Source: Craspedostauros australis (Eukaryota; Bacillariophyta; Bacillariophyceae; Mastogloiales; Achnanthaceae). From it: a stretch of 64,000 nucleotides of DNA. The translations under genes and the position numbers were made by a program. Where the stretch lies: the NCBI GenBank assembly GCA_026770025.1, contig JAMXDE010000029.1, positions 310,001 through 374,000 of the forward strand. The letters are read 5' to 3'. Below the pieces are notes generated by a model. The model was not told where the DNA came from. It worked only from the letters and a program-made list of their open reading frames with translations, and searched no databases. Of this stretch, positions 44,777 to 57,316 are shown one piece after another (position 1 is the stretch's first letter; every line of letters begins with the position of its first letter).

Positions 44777-47700
44777 TCATTTCAGACCAAGCCAGCTGCT
44801 CATAAACCTTCTCTCGTTCTCCATGGTGCGCGCCCGTTGCCAGGCCGACACCTTTGCTCGAACTTCCGTCATGTTGAGTATCCACTGTCGCATCTGCGAC
44901 TCCGTTGCGTATTCCATAAGATGCCCCTCTTGAAGTAGGGCCATTTCTGAATCCGTCATGTCCTGGCTAACTCCATTGGTCATCCGCCGCACCTGTCTTC
45001 GAAGGTCCGACAGGGACGGATTCTGATCAGCGTCGTGCACTTTCTCGTTGCGTGACACCCAAACGCTCCATGGCACCTTCCAGATCCATCGCACCACCTC
45101 CTTCATCAACACGAGATCGTCAGGAAACCGGCACTCGTTGCGCTCCATCCATTGAGCCTGTTGTCGTCGCCATTCTTTGTGTAGAAAGCCCAGCATTAGC
45201 GGGTACCAACCGACACTGCCTTGAGGACTGGATGTGACCTGTCCGCGTCGCCAGCAAACCAAGCCAACACGCATGTTAGCCACCAGCCTTGGAGCCGTAC
45301 CGATGGACACCATCCTGTCGAGCAGAGCTTCTGTCGCGGTGTTCCAGGTGTCTTCGTGCTCTCTGCACCGCAGAACATGCTTTGTAGTCTCCTCAGAACC
45401 GCAGAAGGAACATTTTGCACTCTCCTGCTGTCCCATCTATTTCATCTTGCGACCAACTCCAACGAACCCGGACGACCACTTGGTCACGAATTTCGCTACC
45501 TCCCGATTGCCTCTAGCAGCCCGCGCACCTTGATAACCTTCCCAGTCAACACCTTGGGCGTCCTCCATACTCCAGCCAAACTTCCTAGCTCAGTAGGCCA
45601 GGGTGGCCGTGGATTGCAAGGTCTTGTATACCTCCTGCTGTCCCACGTGCGAGTAGTGCTCCTTGTTGATCACCAAAGTCCATCGATTCGTCACCGACCG
45701 CCAGCGCTTGACTCGCCGCCGGAGAACCGTCGTTTCCCAGAACGCCTTGGCTCGCTTGTCGCACTCAACGTTCAGCTGTTCCAATTGAGTAAGCGATCTT
45801 CCTTTGTCGTCCTGGTGTCCCTGCACCCACACCCATTTCAGATTAGCACGGATGCTTCGCCGTAGACGCCGGATCTCCACGAGAATGTCCCAGTCCTTTT
45901 TGCCCGGGCTCATGAATTCCTCCTGCGCTTGGCGCATAGCCTGTAGTCCGTCAAGAGCGATGGTCACCGAGCACTCCTCGTCGAGACCTGGCACCATTGC
46001 CAACATCTCCAAAGACGCCCATATCCCGGCTAACTCGCTGCGGTATGAGCTGTGGACCGATGCTGGCCCTGGCACGAAGGAGTTACACGCAACGTATTTT
46101 TCCGTGTCCTTGTCGAACATGATCGAACATGAGGTACCTCGTGCACGTTTGTACGATCCGTCGCTCACCAGCAGTAACTTGTGGTTACGCGCCGCCGTCA
46201 GCATGTGCTCCCAGGTGGCATCTCCTCCCAAGTCCTCCACTGGATCATAGGGCGCTGGGGCACCTTCCGGCTCCCGGTCCAGACCAATACGCCCATCCCA
46301 GTTGATTCCTCTGGCTATAACAACCACCGACACCCGATGCACTAGAGTAGGGAGAGCTATCACCGTCCCTTGCTGGCGGTACGCGGCGAGGCGGGTCCGC
46401 CGTCGTCGAACGAGCACGTACACTCGTATCGGACGGGTGCTTGTGTCGTAGATTTCACCGGTCATCGCTGACTTCCACCACTGCCACGTTCCGTCGCTCG
46501 AGTGCCATCTCCCTAGGGTTGTCAGAAGCAATCGGCCTTGGTAACACAGGCTCTTACACCAACGCTGCCACTCTTTCCACCATCCGCTGGGCAACTCCGC
46601 TGGCCAGTTGGCCCACTGGCTGACTTGAGCTGGGGCCCCTTGCCCTTCCATGATGACGATTGACAGTGACGAACCAGCCGCGTCCACAATATCCGACATC
46701 CTAGCTACCCCCAGCTTCATCCTGCACATATTCAAGTGATACAGTTTGGCCCCCTTCAAGCCATCTCGAACCCAACAGGACATAAGGAACTCATCCCCAT
46801 CCCGCTGCAACTCAAGAGACTTCGTGGTCTCTATGATGTTCACCCCTGTGTCCTGAAGCTGTCTCCACAGACCTTTCACCCAGCAGGGTGTCACACAATG
46901 GTGCACCCTCTCGAGCGTGTACTCGAACAGTGAACCTCCCACTCCCGGCTCTGCCTTGACCGCTTGAATCGAACACCGTAGCATCCTACCCGTCGATGTG
47001 TCTCCGTGTACTTCACTGAACGCAAGTTGTATCTGTTGTATCAACTGCCGGTGGACCGGGTTAGGCACCCCTAATCCTCCGAGCGAGACGGGAGCGTAAA
47101 CGAGATCCCATGGGAACGTCCTCGAGCACCCCATCTGTGGCAACGCTGCAAGCAGCGCTGGCGCCATGATTCTTCTCAATTGGGCTGCCGTGAGCTGAGT
47201 AATTCCCATAACGTATTCGATCGACTTGATGAACCGGAGGGTAAGAGCACATCTTGCGTCCGCTGGAGACAGACTGGAGAGTCGCATCTTTCCGGCAAAG
47301 TCCTCTGCCTTCTTCCGTAGTGCTTGCACCTGTTGCTCCTCACCCTCATCAAATGATAGGAACACCCCAAGCGTGAATAGGGGTTGATCTAGAGGCTGGC
47401 GTGGTATTTCACTGCCCACCCCTTCCCCATCGGCGATGGCAATCCTATCGTTCAGGTCCCCATCGTTCCACCTCCACCGTCCATCTTCGAATTGTGGAGT
47501 CATCAACCACCACGCGGACTTAGCCGGAACGATAGCGCCCCCGGTGATCTTCAGCAGCTCGCTCCAGTCCCGGACCATGTCCGTGAAGTCTGACGACGTC
47601 ACTTCGTCACTTCCTAGCAAGACCAGGTCAGTGTCATCGACAAAGGCCGACCCAAGGATATCAAAGGAGCCATCACCACTTGGGTAGGCCATCGTCTGTT

Positions 47701-50251
47701 TATGCCCTCTGCTCTCCATAGCCTTGAACATAACCGAACTGATGACCGCCCAAATCGCGGGCCCAGCTCCATTGCCTTGTCCAATTCCATGCATGCAGCA
47801 ATTGGATCCACTGCCATAGGATTGCCTGGACACCCCAAACGCGGTGCTGATGCGATGCCTTGCATCTCGGAGCGTGCGGAACATGCACCTTGTAGCCGAG
47901 GGGTTGGCCCCAGCCGCCATCATCACAGTCGCCGCGAAATTTGGGGCAATGCAATTGTAGCATGATTTCGCATCATTCGAGCAGAACCAGATAGGGACCT
48001 TCTTTTGTTTCCCAACATCAATGCTCACTCGCTTGTTGAGTGCCGCACTGACCGCCGATCGACCCTTTCTGCTTCCAAACTGGAAATCTGAAATCCATTG
48101 CCGTTCTTCCGCCATGGCCATCATCTGTCATCCCAACCTCTTGTTGTTGAGATTAAACTGCGCGTCCATCAGCTGGATGGTCCGCATTTTTTCGATGTTG
48201 AATATTTGTGCTTTCTTCAATATCTCCACGTCGGTAACTCGCTGCCATTCTTTTGGAGAGTGCCCGGTTTGATATGGTATCTCACGCATGACCATGTCCA
48301 CCTCCGCGAGGGTGGCGTCGGCTGCCGCAGACTTGAAGTGCCCGAAATGCGGATTGCTCGGCTCAGAGTTGGTAAGCTCTGTCTGCTTTCTCCACGCCTT
48401 TACATGTTCTTCTACCGTGAGCTCGTCTTGGCTGAACTCCACCGGTTCCAGGGCCTGCATGAGATGCTGCCACAGTGGGTCGTCAAACTTGTCAAGATTT
48501 CCTGCAGCATACAACAGCTGATTCGCCGTATCCGGATTCCAGATCTTGTCCATCGTTTGCTTCCCTCTGCCTGACATACACAGGGTGTCGCGTGCCTGCG
48601 AGAACCTTCGCTTGTTCTCCACGATACACGCTTCCACTATGTCACATTTTTCCGTACATTCGTCAACGACTCCTTCCTCGTCCGTGAAGAGAACCTTGGT
48701 AGTCATCGCTTTCCCTTTCCCAAACACTGCTCGGAGTCTGCTCGCCTGTTCTCGCTGTCGTTCCTGGTTCATGAGCGTTTTGATGGCCGTCTCATAGTCC
48801 TGTTCGTGACTTTCGTGCCGTTGCCTGGCCAAATCCACTAGATGGTCTTGCCAGGCCTGTCGGTGCTGTTTCCGAACTCTGTAGTAGGCCTTGTACGCTT
48901 CCGTCTGTGCGGATGTCGCCTCCTCCAGTGATCCTGCCGCCTCACATCCAGATTGGGCCCTCAAGCGCTTTCTCAATGACGAGCTGGTTTTTACCCCTTT
49001 CCAATACTTGACTTCGATAGTCCAGTACTTCACCCAATCCCGAGCGCTCTGCACTTCCGAGGACCATGAGACTTCCCCCATAGTCAACTTCCTACTCCTC
49101 TTCTCTGCACATCGCCGGATTTGGTACACCTGGGTTAGCAGGCCATCATAAGCCTTCCGCTGGGGCCCATTGAGTTCCCATCCTTGTGTCTTCGCTGTTT
49201 TAAGAAGAGTCGTGGCCCTCTGGTGAATGCGGTGCTTTCCGTACTCTGCGAGTACCGCGTCGTTGTATTTTTGTACCACCTTTGGGTTACTGAGGACTAA
49301 CCTTCTGGGCTGGGCGGATTGTACTCGTTGCACCCCGGCTCCCAAAATCTGGCTGAAGCTGAGGTCGATCCAGATAGCTCGATGATCAGACGGGATGGCC
49401 TCCCCAAACGCCGTGTAGCCTGCCCGTATCACTTCGAGTCCGTCCGACACATAAATTGCATCGATGGGCGTGTTGGTCAGGCTTCGCTGTTGTGTAGAAC
49501 ACCGCGCGTCGTCCCCCATGCGGTCGGTTACCGAATTCTTCAGTCCCACCGCTCGTAGAGCCTGTACGGTTGGTCCGTGCTTGGTATCTTCGTTAAGGTC
49601 GACACCAATCACTATCGAGTCCCCATCCTCCTTCCATCTCCTCACTTGGTCTTGTAGGTCTGAAATCCAGGCTTTGTGTGGGTCTTCGTGCCTTCCCTGA
49701 TTGCTCAACGCTCGCAGCTGCTGGTTCCACACTGTGGTGTCTCCATCCGTGGATTTGCACAGCCTGTATGCCGACACCACTCTCACTGACTTGTGTCTCT
49801 TGCCTTCGATCTTGCACCAAGACCATCTCCCCATGCCGCTGTCATCCACTCCAAAAAGAAACGCCCTCGCGGCCGTCTGTTCCATTAGCACAATTCCTGT
49901 TCCTCCGTATAGTCTCGGGTCGCGACCCTGCTCATGGGTGTTATACGAGAAAATATGCTTGGTCCTTTTCACCTTCCCTCGCACCCTTTCTTCCCACTGA
50001 TCGCTGGGTCTCACATGATTCCATCTCAGGTTTGTTTCAGCCATCGCCAGCACATCGAGTCTTGATCGCTGTATGAAGGCCATGATTTCCTCGTTCTTTT
50101 GTTGATAAGCGTATATGGGGATCTGTGCCACGTTCTGGAACACCACCCTGACTTCGTCGTTGGTCTTCGACTCCATCCCGTCGCCGCAAGCATCGTTTAG
50201 TCTACTTGCTTCCTCCTCGTTTGCCGGAACTCCGGCTACCTGCGTGCTCAT
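44777..50251 (-). pseudogene. ORF2: endonuclease, reverse transcriptase, RNase H (three stops)
   Basis: One frame of 1,825 codons from the ATG at 50251. The APE endonuclease part (~30-310) shows VVFQNVAQIPIY, DVLAMAETNLRW, VIGVDLNEDTKHG and SDHRAIWIDL. The RT follows: GHSPKEW, INEMRTIQ-like helix before FNLNNKRLG, FGSRKGRSAV, CSNDAKSCYNCI (first Asp), HGIGQGNGAGP and AFVDDTDLVL (FVDD catalytic box). RNase H: LLVSDGSYKR, SSYRSELAGIW, VTIALDGLQA and VQGHQDDKGRS. Last is the knuckle KCSFCGSEETTKHVLRC. Stops are TGA at 48130-48128 (just after FNLNNKRLG), TGA at 45592-45590 (after STATLAY), and TAG at 45439-45437. Each could derive from CGA or CAG by a C-to-T change. It would nick target DNA and prime reverse transcription if intact. 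Confidence 0.9.
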
Positions 50252-50384
50252 GGTGTGGGTCACAGCTCTGTTTGGTGCCGTCTTCCTCTTCCGAGCATCA
50301 ATCTGTGCACTGTTGTGCCGAGGTTTCCTGGCTGTGCAGGTATCCCCTTCTTGTCAACGTATTCGCCGTTTTCGTCGAGTCGTC

Positions 50385-50912
<528 letters not shown>

Positions 50913-51097
50913 TTGATAGTGTTGGTACTGGCAAATTGTTCGGTCTTCCTCCTCTTTGTTTTTTGTTACCTTTGACTATAGTCCGTCGTCTCCGCTGGTC
51001 TCACACTCCTCCTCTTTCCTGGACTCTCTTTATCCTGCCTGAGTCCTCGGACTCAGCCGATTGCTTGCGCGTAGCTGGTCCTTTGGCATTCTTGCGA

Positions 51098-53445
51098 TTA
51101 CGCGTGGACTGTGGCCCTATCACCACTGTCAGATTTTTTGGAGCTTGTGTCCATGTTGACGACCATGTCGTCGACGGCTGCCTCGTTGGAGTCCGTCCCG
51201 GTGCTGTTTGAGCTATCATCTTCATCTCCCTTGTCTTCTTCATCCTTCTCCGCGATGGTTGCTGGATGGTCCACATCAAAGTCCACTTTGGCTCTCGGAT
51301 CCAACACGAATGCCTCCGGATTGTCAGCCTTGTTTGAGGCTGCGTTCGCAATTACGTGCGCCACGTGGCTGGCTTGCTGAGCAGGGGATGCCGTGGCGAA
51401 TGTACCCACGGTGTAATTGTCCCCGTTCTGGGTTTTTGGGTTTGTGATCAACTCCACGTCGAACTGGAGCAACGGTACCGGCTTCATATTGCCTTGATCG
51501 TCCACGTACCCTTCCCATCCCATCTCCGTGGGAGACATGCCCATCGCCTCTTGTTCATCAAGGTTCAAGAACTTAGGGCCGGCTTGCACCATCTGCCCCA
51601 TCTCTTGTTCTTCCCGGCTGAGGACCAATCCAGACTCCCAATCCACCTCGTAGTGCTCATTCTGTGATCACGCATATGGAGTAAACCATCCCTGGCAGCG
51701 GAAGTCCAATTTCTTGTAGCAAAAGAAAGGTAGCTTCGAAATCAGTTCGTGTGCCTCCACTCGTCGCTTCAGATGAAACACAAAGTTCGTCTGGGTCCAA
51801 TCGTTTCTGTTGGTATCCACTGAGACGAACAGGGCGTAGTCCGGATCCTCGAAAGACCTAAGGTTCATGACCACTTCGCGTAGGGTCAGCCTCCAGATCG
51901 GAATCTCGACGTCCAGCTGTAGGATAGAGTGAACCCCTTGAACCTTCATCACCTTTTCGAATTCTTGCTGGTGTGCTGCCATCTTGCTCAAGTTTGCGAG
52001 CTCCGATGGAGGATGTTCGAACCTCGTGTCCAACGCGTCTGGCAGAAACCTCATCTGTTTTCCCAGCACCCGGACCGTATCCGAGCGGTTGTTGAAGAGT
52101 TCCTTCATTGCCACCCTGCACATGTGGGTTTTCGATTCCCCACTCATCACATGTGTGGCTCTAGGACGGTTTCTGAAGTTGCTAGTGTCTTTTGGTCGAT
52201 TCCTTTTGCTGATCAGCTGCATCTCCTTCATTCGCAACTGCACCGCAAATTTGCCTTTCACAACCTCCGCCTCGTTGATGGCATCAGCCAGGTCGTTGTT
52301 GTTGGTGGTGCTGTGACTGCCGAACAACCAGCCTGCTGTTACGATGTTGTGCTCTTGGATTTCCGACTTGGAGAACGATATGGCCGATGCTCGAAGTGTA
52401 CCGTCGTCTTCGAAAACTTCTGCCTCCGCCTTGTGTGCGACCCAGATCTTTGTGTACGTGTTGAAGCCCGTACGTGCGTACAAGCTCTCTACGAACTGCT
52501 TGACGGTCTCGCGAGAGGTCCAGGGCACGTCGGATCCCGTCCATGGTTTCATCTCCTTGCTTCGTCGCCACACAACGACCCGAGCCTTCGAATCGGCCCG
52601 GAAGATGAACGCTCTGACTTCATTGAGGCTTGCGATGACTTGGTTAATAATGGGATCATTGGATTCCCTGACCATGGGAAGCCGTACATCGAAGAAGGTT
52701 TTGTTGAAGTCACTCAACACATTGTTCACACTTGGTAGATCGGCTTGCCTTGCCATCTTCCGCAGGAATGCAACCGCCTTGCGTTTCGGTTTGCATGGCT
52801 TCTTCTTCTTCTTCGGGTTTGGGGAAGTGGTGGTTTCCTCTTTGTCTTCGAATTCGATGCCTTTGGAGTGCATGAAAACGATCCTTGCCGCAATCCACGC
52901 CGACGTCTCATGTGTGGCTTTGATCCGCCCTGCGTTCCACATGTTGGGAAAGATGTTGGGTGTTGCCACCAACCGGATCATGAGCTCCACCAGATTAATA
53001 TTCTGGTCAGGTTGCAACTTGTTGTCGTATGCTCGTTGAAACACGTCCGTCCACTCCTCCAGCGTTTTCCGGTGTCGCCATCCACGGTGTTCGCTTTGGT
53101 GTGCGCGATGGTTTCGTCGAGTGCGCCTTCCGCCCCTGTGGCCGTTGTGAAGGGTTCGGCGTTTCGCGTCAACAAATTGCGCTCACGGAGGATGTCACCC
53201 CAAGATTTCTCATGGTCATGGCTCCAAATCCATCCGCTGTCGCCCGTGTTGGTGGTGTTTTTCGCCGCTTTCTTTCGTGCTCCTTCCCGGGCCTGTTTCC
53301 GACCCCCTCCTCCTCGCCCTCCGCCGTCGTTGTCACCATTGTGACGGCCTCCTCTTCCTGGTCGTCCCGATGCCCTTTGCTGGGTGCAGGATGGCTTTGG
53401 GTTGGCTCTGCCAGAGCTGTTTGTTGCGTCGGTGCGCACCATCAT
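51098..53445 (-). pseudogene. ORF1 (Gag-like), one frameshift and one stop
   Basis: From the ATG at 53445 a Gly/Arg-rich basic N-terminus runs to about 53066, where the reading has to slip by -1 at a GGAAAAC stretch to continue as TLEEWTDVFQRAYDNKLQPD. The frame then reads through 51671, meets a TGA at 51670-51668 (after GWFTPYA), and goes on in the same frame as SQNEHYEVDWESGLVLSREE to 51098, ending in an acidic Ser/Asp tail. I see no zinc knuckles or RRM. By position it is the RNA-binding ORF1 of the element. The -1 step may be a programmed shift or simple decay. Confidence 0.7.
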
Positions 53446-53542
53446 CAGTGTTTTTGTTCTGGTAGTGATTGTACACGTTCTACGTAAATTTGTTAGTACT
53501 GGTCCTACATACGTCTTCTCGGTGGAAGGGTCACGCGGACTA

Positions 53543-53559
53543 TGCTTTTCTGCATAATA
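53543..53559 (+). repeat. Target-site duplication, right (17 bp)
   Basis: TGCTTTTCTGCATAATA, identical to 44657-44673; marks the 5' end of the retrotransposon as complete, since 5' leader sequence precedes ORF1. Confidence 0.95.
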
Positions 53560-54629
53560 GATCTGGATTGTTTGCCAACTGCTATCTTTGTTATTCTAAC
53601 ATGACGTGCACAATCACCTTCATCACTGAATGGGAAAGAGTAGTCTTTCGCATCTTTGTTTTTGTGTTGTTTGTGTGTCGGAATGTGCATAGGTGTATGT
53701 GCATTACTCACCCATTGTTCTCTTGTACTCTCTGTGCAAATGGCGCTAACATTCGTGTCATCAATGAAGCGTGATTGAGTGAATCACATCACGAATTCAC
53801 GCGCGCCAATGTGTTCACCATTTCGGAAGGCAATGGGTGAACAACATTATCTGAGAGCATCAGATATTTGGTCTGTCCATCCATTCGACAGAAACAAGTG
53901 ACATCAAGTCCAGGTCGAAATATTTCACAACTATACCCAAAATGACAATACCTTTGCCTCCCATCTACATCATCAACGGAATATGGAATGTGAAGGAGCA
54001 TGGAACGACAGCTGGCACTGACACGATGCCATGTGTCCCCACATCAACAGCTGACTCCACATCAGAACAGAATCCAAAGATTCTATTACTGTGGCGTCAT
54101 GGAGATCATGGATATGTAAAGGAGGAGTTCAAGCAAGACATTGAAAACTCCGCATGAAGTAGTAGGTCAATATGAGACAGGACAATTGAGTACGTATCGA
54201 ATACAGAGTATCGTGCAGTGATAACATGGAGAGAGAGAGAGAGAGAGAGTGTTGGAAGGCTCCGCGCATGGAGAATTTGTAGTAGTCACACTCTTTGGCT
54301 GTAAGTGTTTCCGTTACTTGTTACTGTTACTGATATCGATTGTTGATGAGCGAGCGTGCGGAATGAGATGATCAAGATGCTCTCTTGATCCATCTCTTCC
54401 TTGCTCTCATTGCTGGTGCAATACTCTTGCACCTCCATGCACATTGCTCTCCTTGTTGCTCGTTGATGTTGACTTGATTGTTGTGTTGTTGTTTCTCTCT
54501 CGTTGTCTCGTCGTTGTTCCGTTCTCAGGTTTTGTTGAATCTGATGATTGATGGAATCTGATGGATCATTTAAAACATATTTCATTCCTGTAGACCTGGT
54601 AGGCAAGGCCTTGAGATGACGTCACATGT

Positions 54630-54716
54630 GGTGGATACTGTGGTATCTGCTGGTATCGTGGTATCCTGGTATTGTAGTATCGTAGTATCCTCGTGGTATC
54701 GTGGTGGTATCGTTGT
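54630..54716 (+). repeat. Degenerate GTGGTATC minisatellite
   Basis: About nine imperfect units (TGGTATC, TAGTATC with 0-3 bp between them). Confidence 0.75.
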
Positions 54717-56702
54717 GACGTCATTAGTTTTGGGTCGTGATTCTGCCACCAAATATTCTTGATGGCATGCAAGTGTGACTGATGCATACACATCCGAGTA
54801 CACGCATTCCGACAATGTTGTCCATCTGGAGGTCAAGCCCAAGGGTGTCATCGCTCCTGGAAAGGGACACGATGCATTGGAAACTTGCGCCGAACGAATC
54901 ACCGATAAAATGGACCCCAGGACTGAATCTGGATCAGAAGGGACAGTCGTATGCAGGATGGCCGCTGACGCATGCGTGGGGATGTTCGCAAGCTCTCCAA
55001 GTGGCAAAGGCATGCGCGCTGCAATCTTGACGCAGTCACGGGATGGAGCTCGTGTTGCAGGATAGGAAGCACAGCCGGGATGGCAACTGCATCGGGTTGA
55101 TGTTCCTGAAGGACAAGGTTGTACAGGAGCTGCGGCCCTGGCGATCGCTCCTGAGCGTTGTAGTGAGCCTTGTCAATGGTGAAATGGGCCATTGTTTTCA
55201 CTTGGCCCGTGGATACGCCGTTCTACTCAATGTTGGACGCTGTAGCAGTGTATCCCAGGAAAACGCCATCACAGGAGTGCCGATGCAGCTTTGCCCTTGG
55301 CTGCCCAGGTTTGCGCGCAAACATCCTGGAGCCAAGAGCCCGTAGGTGTACACAATTGGGACTCTACCATGGTAGGCCTCATGTGGCATGTGGCAACAGG
55401 CGAGTGCCATAGTCGCTTCTTCAAATACATGGAATGCCACACAGCATTGCATGTATTGCGGCGATAGGCCACTTGAGAAGAGAAGCCCGCTGATGATGCT
55501 GTGGCATGCGTTAGTGGAGTAGGTTGGTGGATGGCTTCATTGGTGTGTTCATGCCATGACAGTGTCTCATGGTCGTTGATAGCGCTGTCAATACCAAACT
55601 GCACAGTGTTCCTCTACTCAGCACACATTGAGCATATGGTCGATGGCCACAATGGCGTCGTTGTTGGTGACAATGTTGACCTGCGCCCCTGGTTGACTTG
55701 CTGTGGTGGACGTAATTGCGTTTGTTTTTCTTATATCTGTTGCTAACGGTGTTATTGGGGCGAATGTGTTGGTGCACTCAACACCTCTCGCCAAACGATG
55801 TGTTGGATTTGTTTGGTTTTGAGGCTTTGCGGGAACAAAACACTGTCTGTCCGTATGTACGTGTGTATGCGTCATGATGATGAGACGAAATGATTGGACA
55901 ACACAATTTGATAGTGACGTATGACGAATGTCAATGACAAAAGATGAGAACAATCTGGAAATTTCAAATTTGAAATTGAAACGTTCACATCACTCAGTAG
56001 GAAAAATTACGTACAATTTTGCCATACATGAAGAAGGACGTTTTGGGGATTGCGCGAGCCGATATTCGAAATGATCACTCTCGCTTTGGATTGATGACGA
56101 TCGGATGGGCTCCGCGATTGCTTCTTCCCCAGCACACTCACTTCAATCCAGCAGACTGCATCTCATTGTATGCTTCAAAAATGATCCACTTCAGATACTG
56201 GAGACAGTTTCTTCAACAAGGGTTGGATTGAACCACTGGGATCGTACAACGTGAACAAGGGCATTCCCAACAGTCCAACAGGGTCATCCACTGGGGTGAT
56301 GATGCCAACGCCACTCTCCATCATCGCCGTGCTCTTTGAGTGGGGCATAGACTGGGCCACCACTCGTGCAGGAGCGGTTGTTCCTCCCCCATGCACTATA
56401 TTGAGCCAACCCAAACAAAGATGAGCGTTGGAAGAGCAGCTGAAGCACTTGGAGCAGTTGTGCACGGTGGCTGCTTTGTTTCGCGACGTTGAGTGTGTCG
56501 CAAAATTATGTCGTCTGCCCGTGAGTACGTTTCATTCACGAATGTTTGGCCCAAAATCGAGTTCAAGAGGGTCTCGGATCCGTGAACCAACCAGAAATGT
56601 ACCGATTCAGTCTCATTGACAAAAACTTGCAAGACGAGGAACAACGCGAAAAACGCACTCACAAAGGCCCTATTAGAGATAGCTTGGCCATTTTCACCAC
56701 CT

Positions 56703-56858
56703 CATAACTTTATAACCAATGCCCGGACTCACTGTCTAGCACCTTTCCCTTATTACCAATGTGTTAAATTATACATGGTTAAATTTTAGTCTCCATAGGA
56801 GCCCATTTTTTCAAAATCCTGCCGTGGTCGTACGGTCATTGGCTGACGTGGGTCATAT
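56703..56858 (+). repeat. Dispersed ~155-bp repeat, copy 2
   Basis: Opposite orientation to 43846-44001, on the other side of the retrotransposon. Confidence 0.85.
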
Positions 56859-57316
56859 CGTAGAGTACTCTACGACAACTTGCGCCGCCGAACACGAAAT
56901 GAGATTTGAGCACTCGCGCGCAGCCGCAAACCTGATGACGGCTCAGGGAGATCTTCACCCAGGTTCATCCATCTGCACGGAACCACTCTGATGCTCCAGA
57001 CTCACCATGTCCTTCTGGTTTCTAGAGAGAGATGTCTGTGCAAAATGTCTATGATATTGATTTAGAGTCTAGTCTCTACTGGGAGAGTAGAGTAGTTGCA
57101 CACGTTCGTTCATGAATGGTACGGATAATCCGCTTCTGTGTTTGGCAACATTCGGTGACAGACCGGCATCGAGTACTCTGTTCTGATGTCTTTGCTGCTA
57201 CTCCGGTTGTCGTACGTAGGTTGCGCGTCGGCCGGTGCTGAGAGTTGAGAGGGTATGCGAAGGCTGGGTGCACGTTGGTTCTCGTGTGCTGTCCAATCAG
57301 GAGAGCCAAGGTGGGG

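Larger units (their letters stand above)
53560..57316. other. Intergenic, repeats only
   Basis: No gene called. Contains (GA)n at 54228-54250, a GTGGTATC-type degenerate repeat at 54630-54716, and the dispersed repeat at 56703-56858. Minus-strand frames at 54582-55604 are broken and could be an old retroelement, but no motif is clear. Confidence 0.5.

Noticed and set aside
44777-50251. Recoding of TGA or TAG as an amino acid in the retrotransposon
   Set aside because: Nearby host genes end in TGA (PAS, cyclase, sulfotransferase) and TAG (CLPTM1, purine gene), so these stops work as stops; decay explains them better.
54582-55604. Possible copia-like retroelement remnant
   Set aside because: Broken minus-strand frames suggested it, but I could not find a single diagnostic RT, RNase H or integrase motif.
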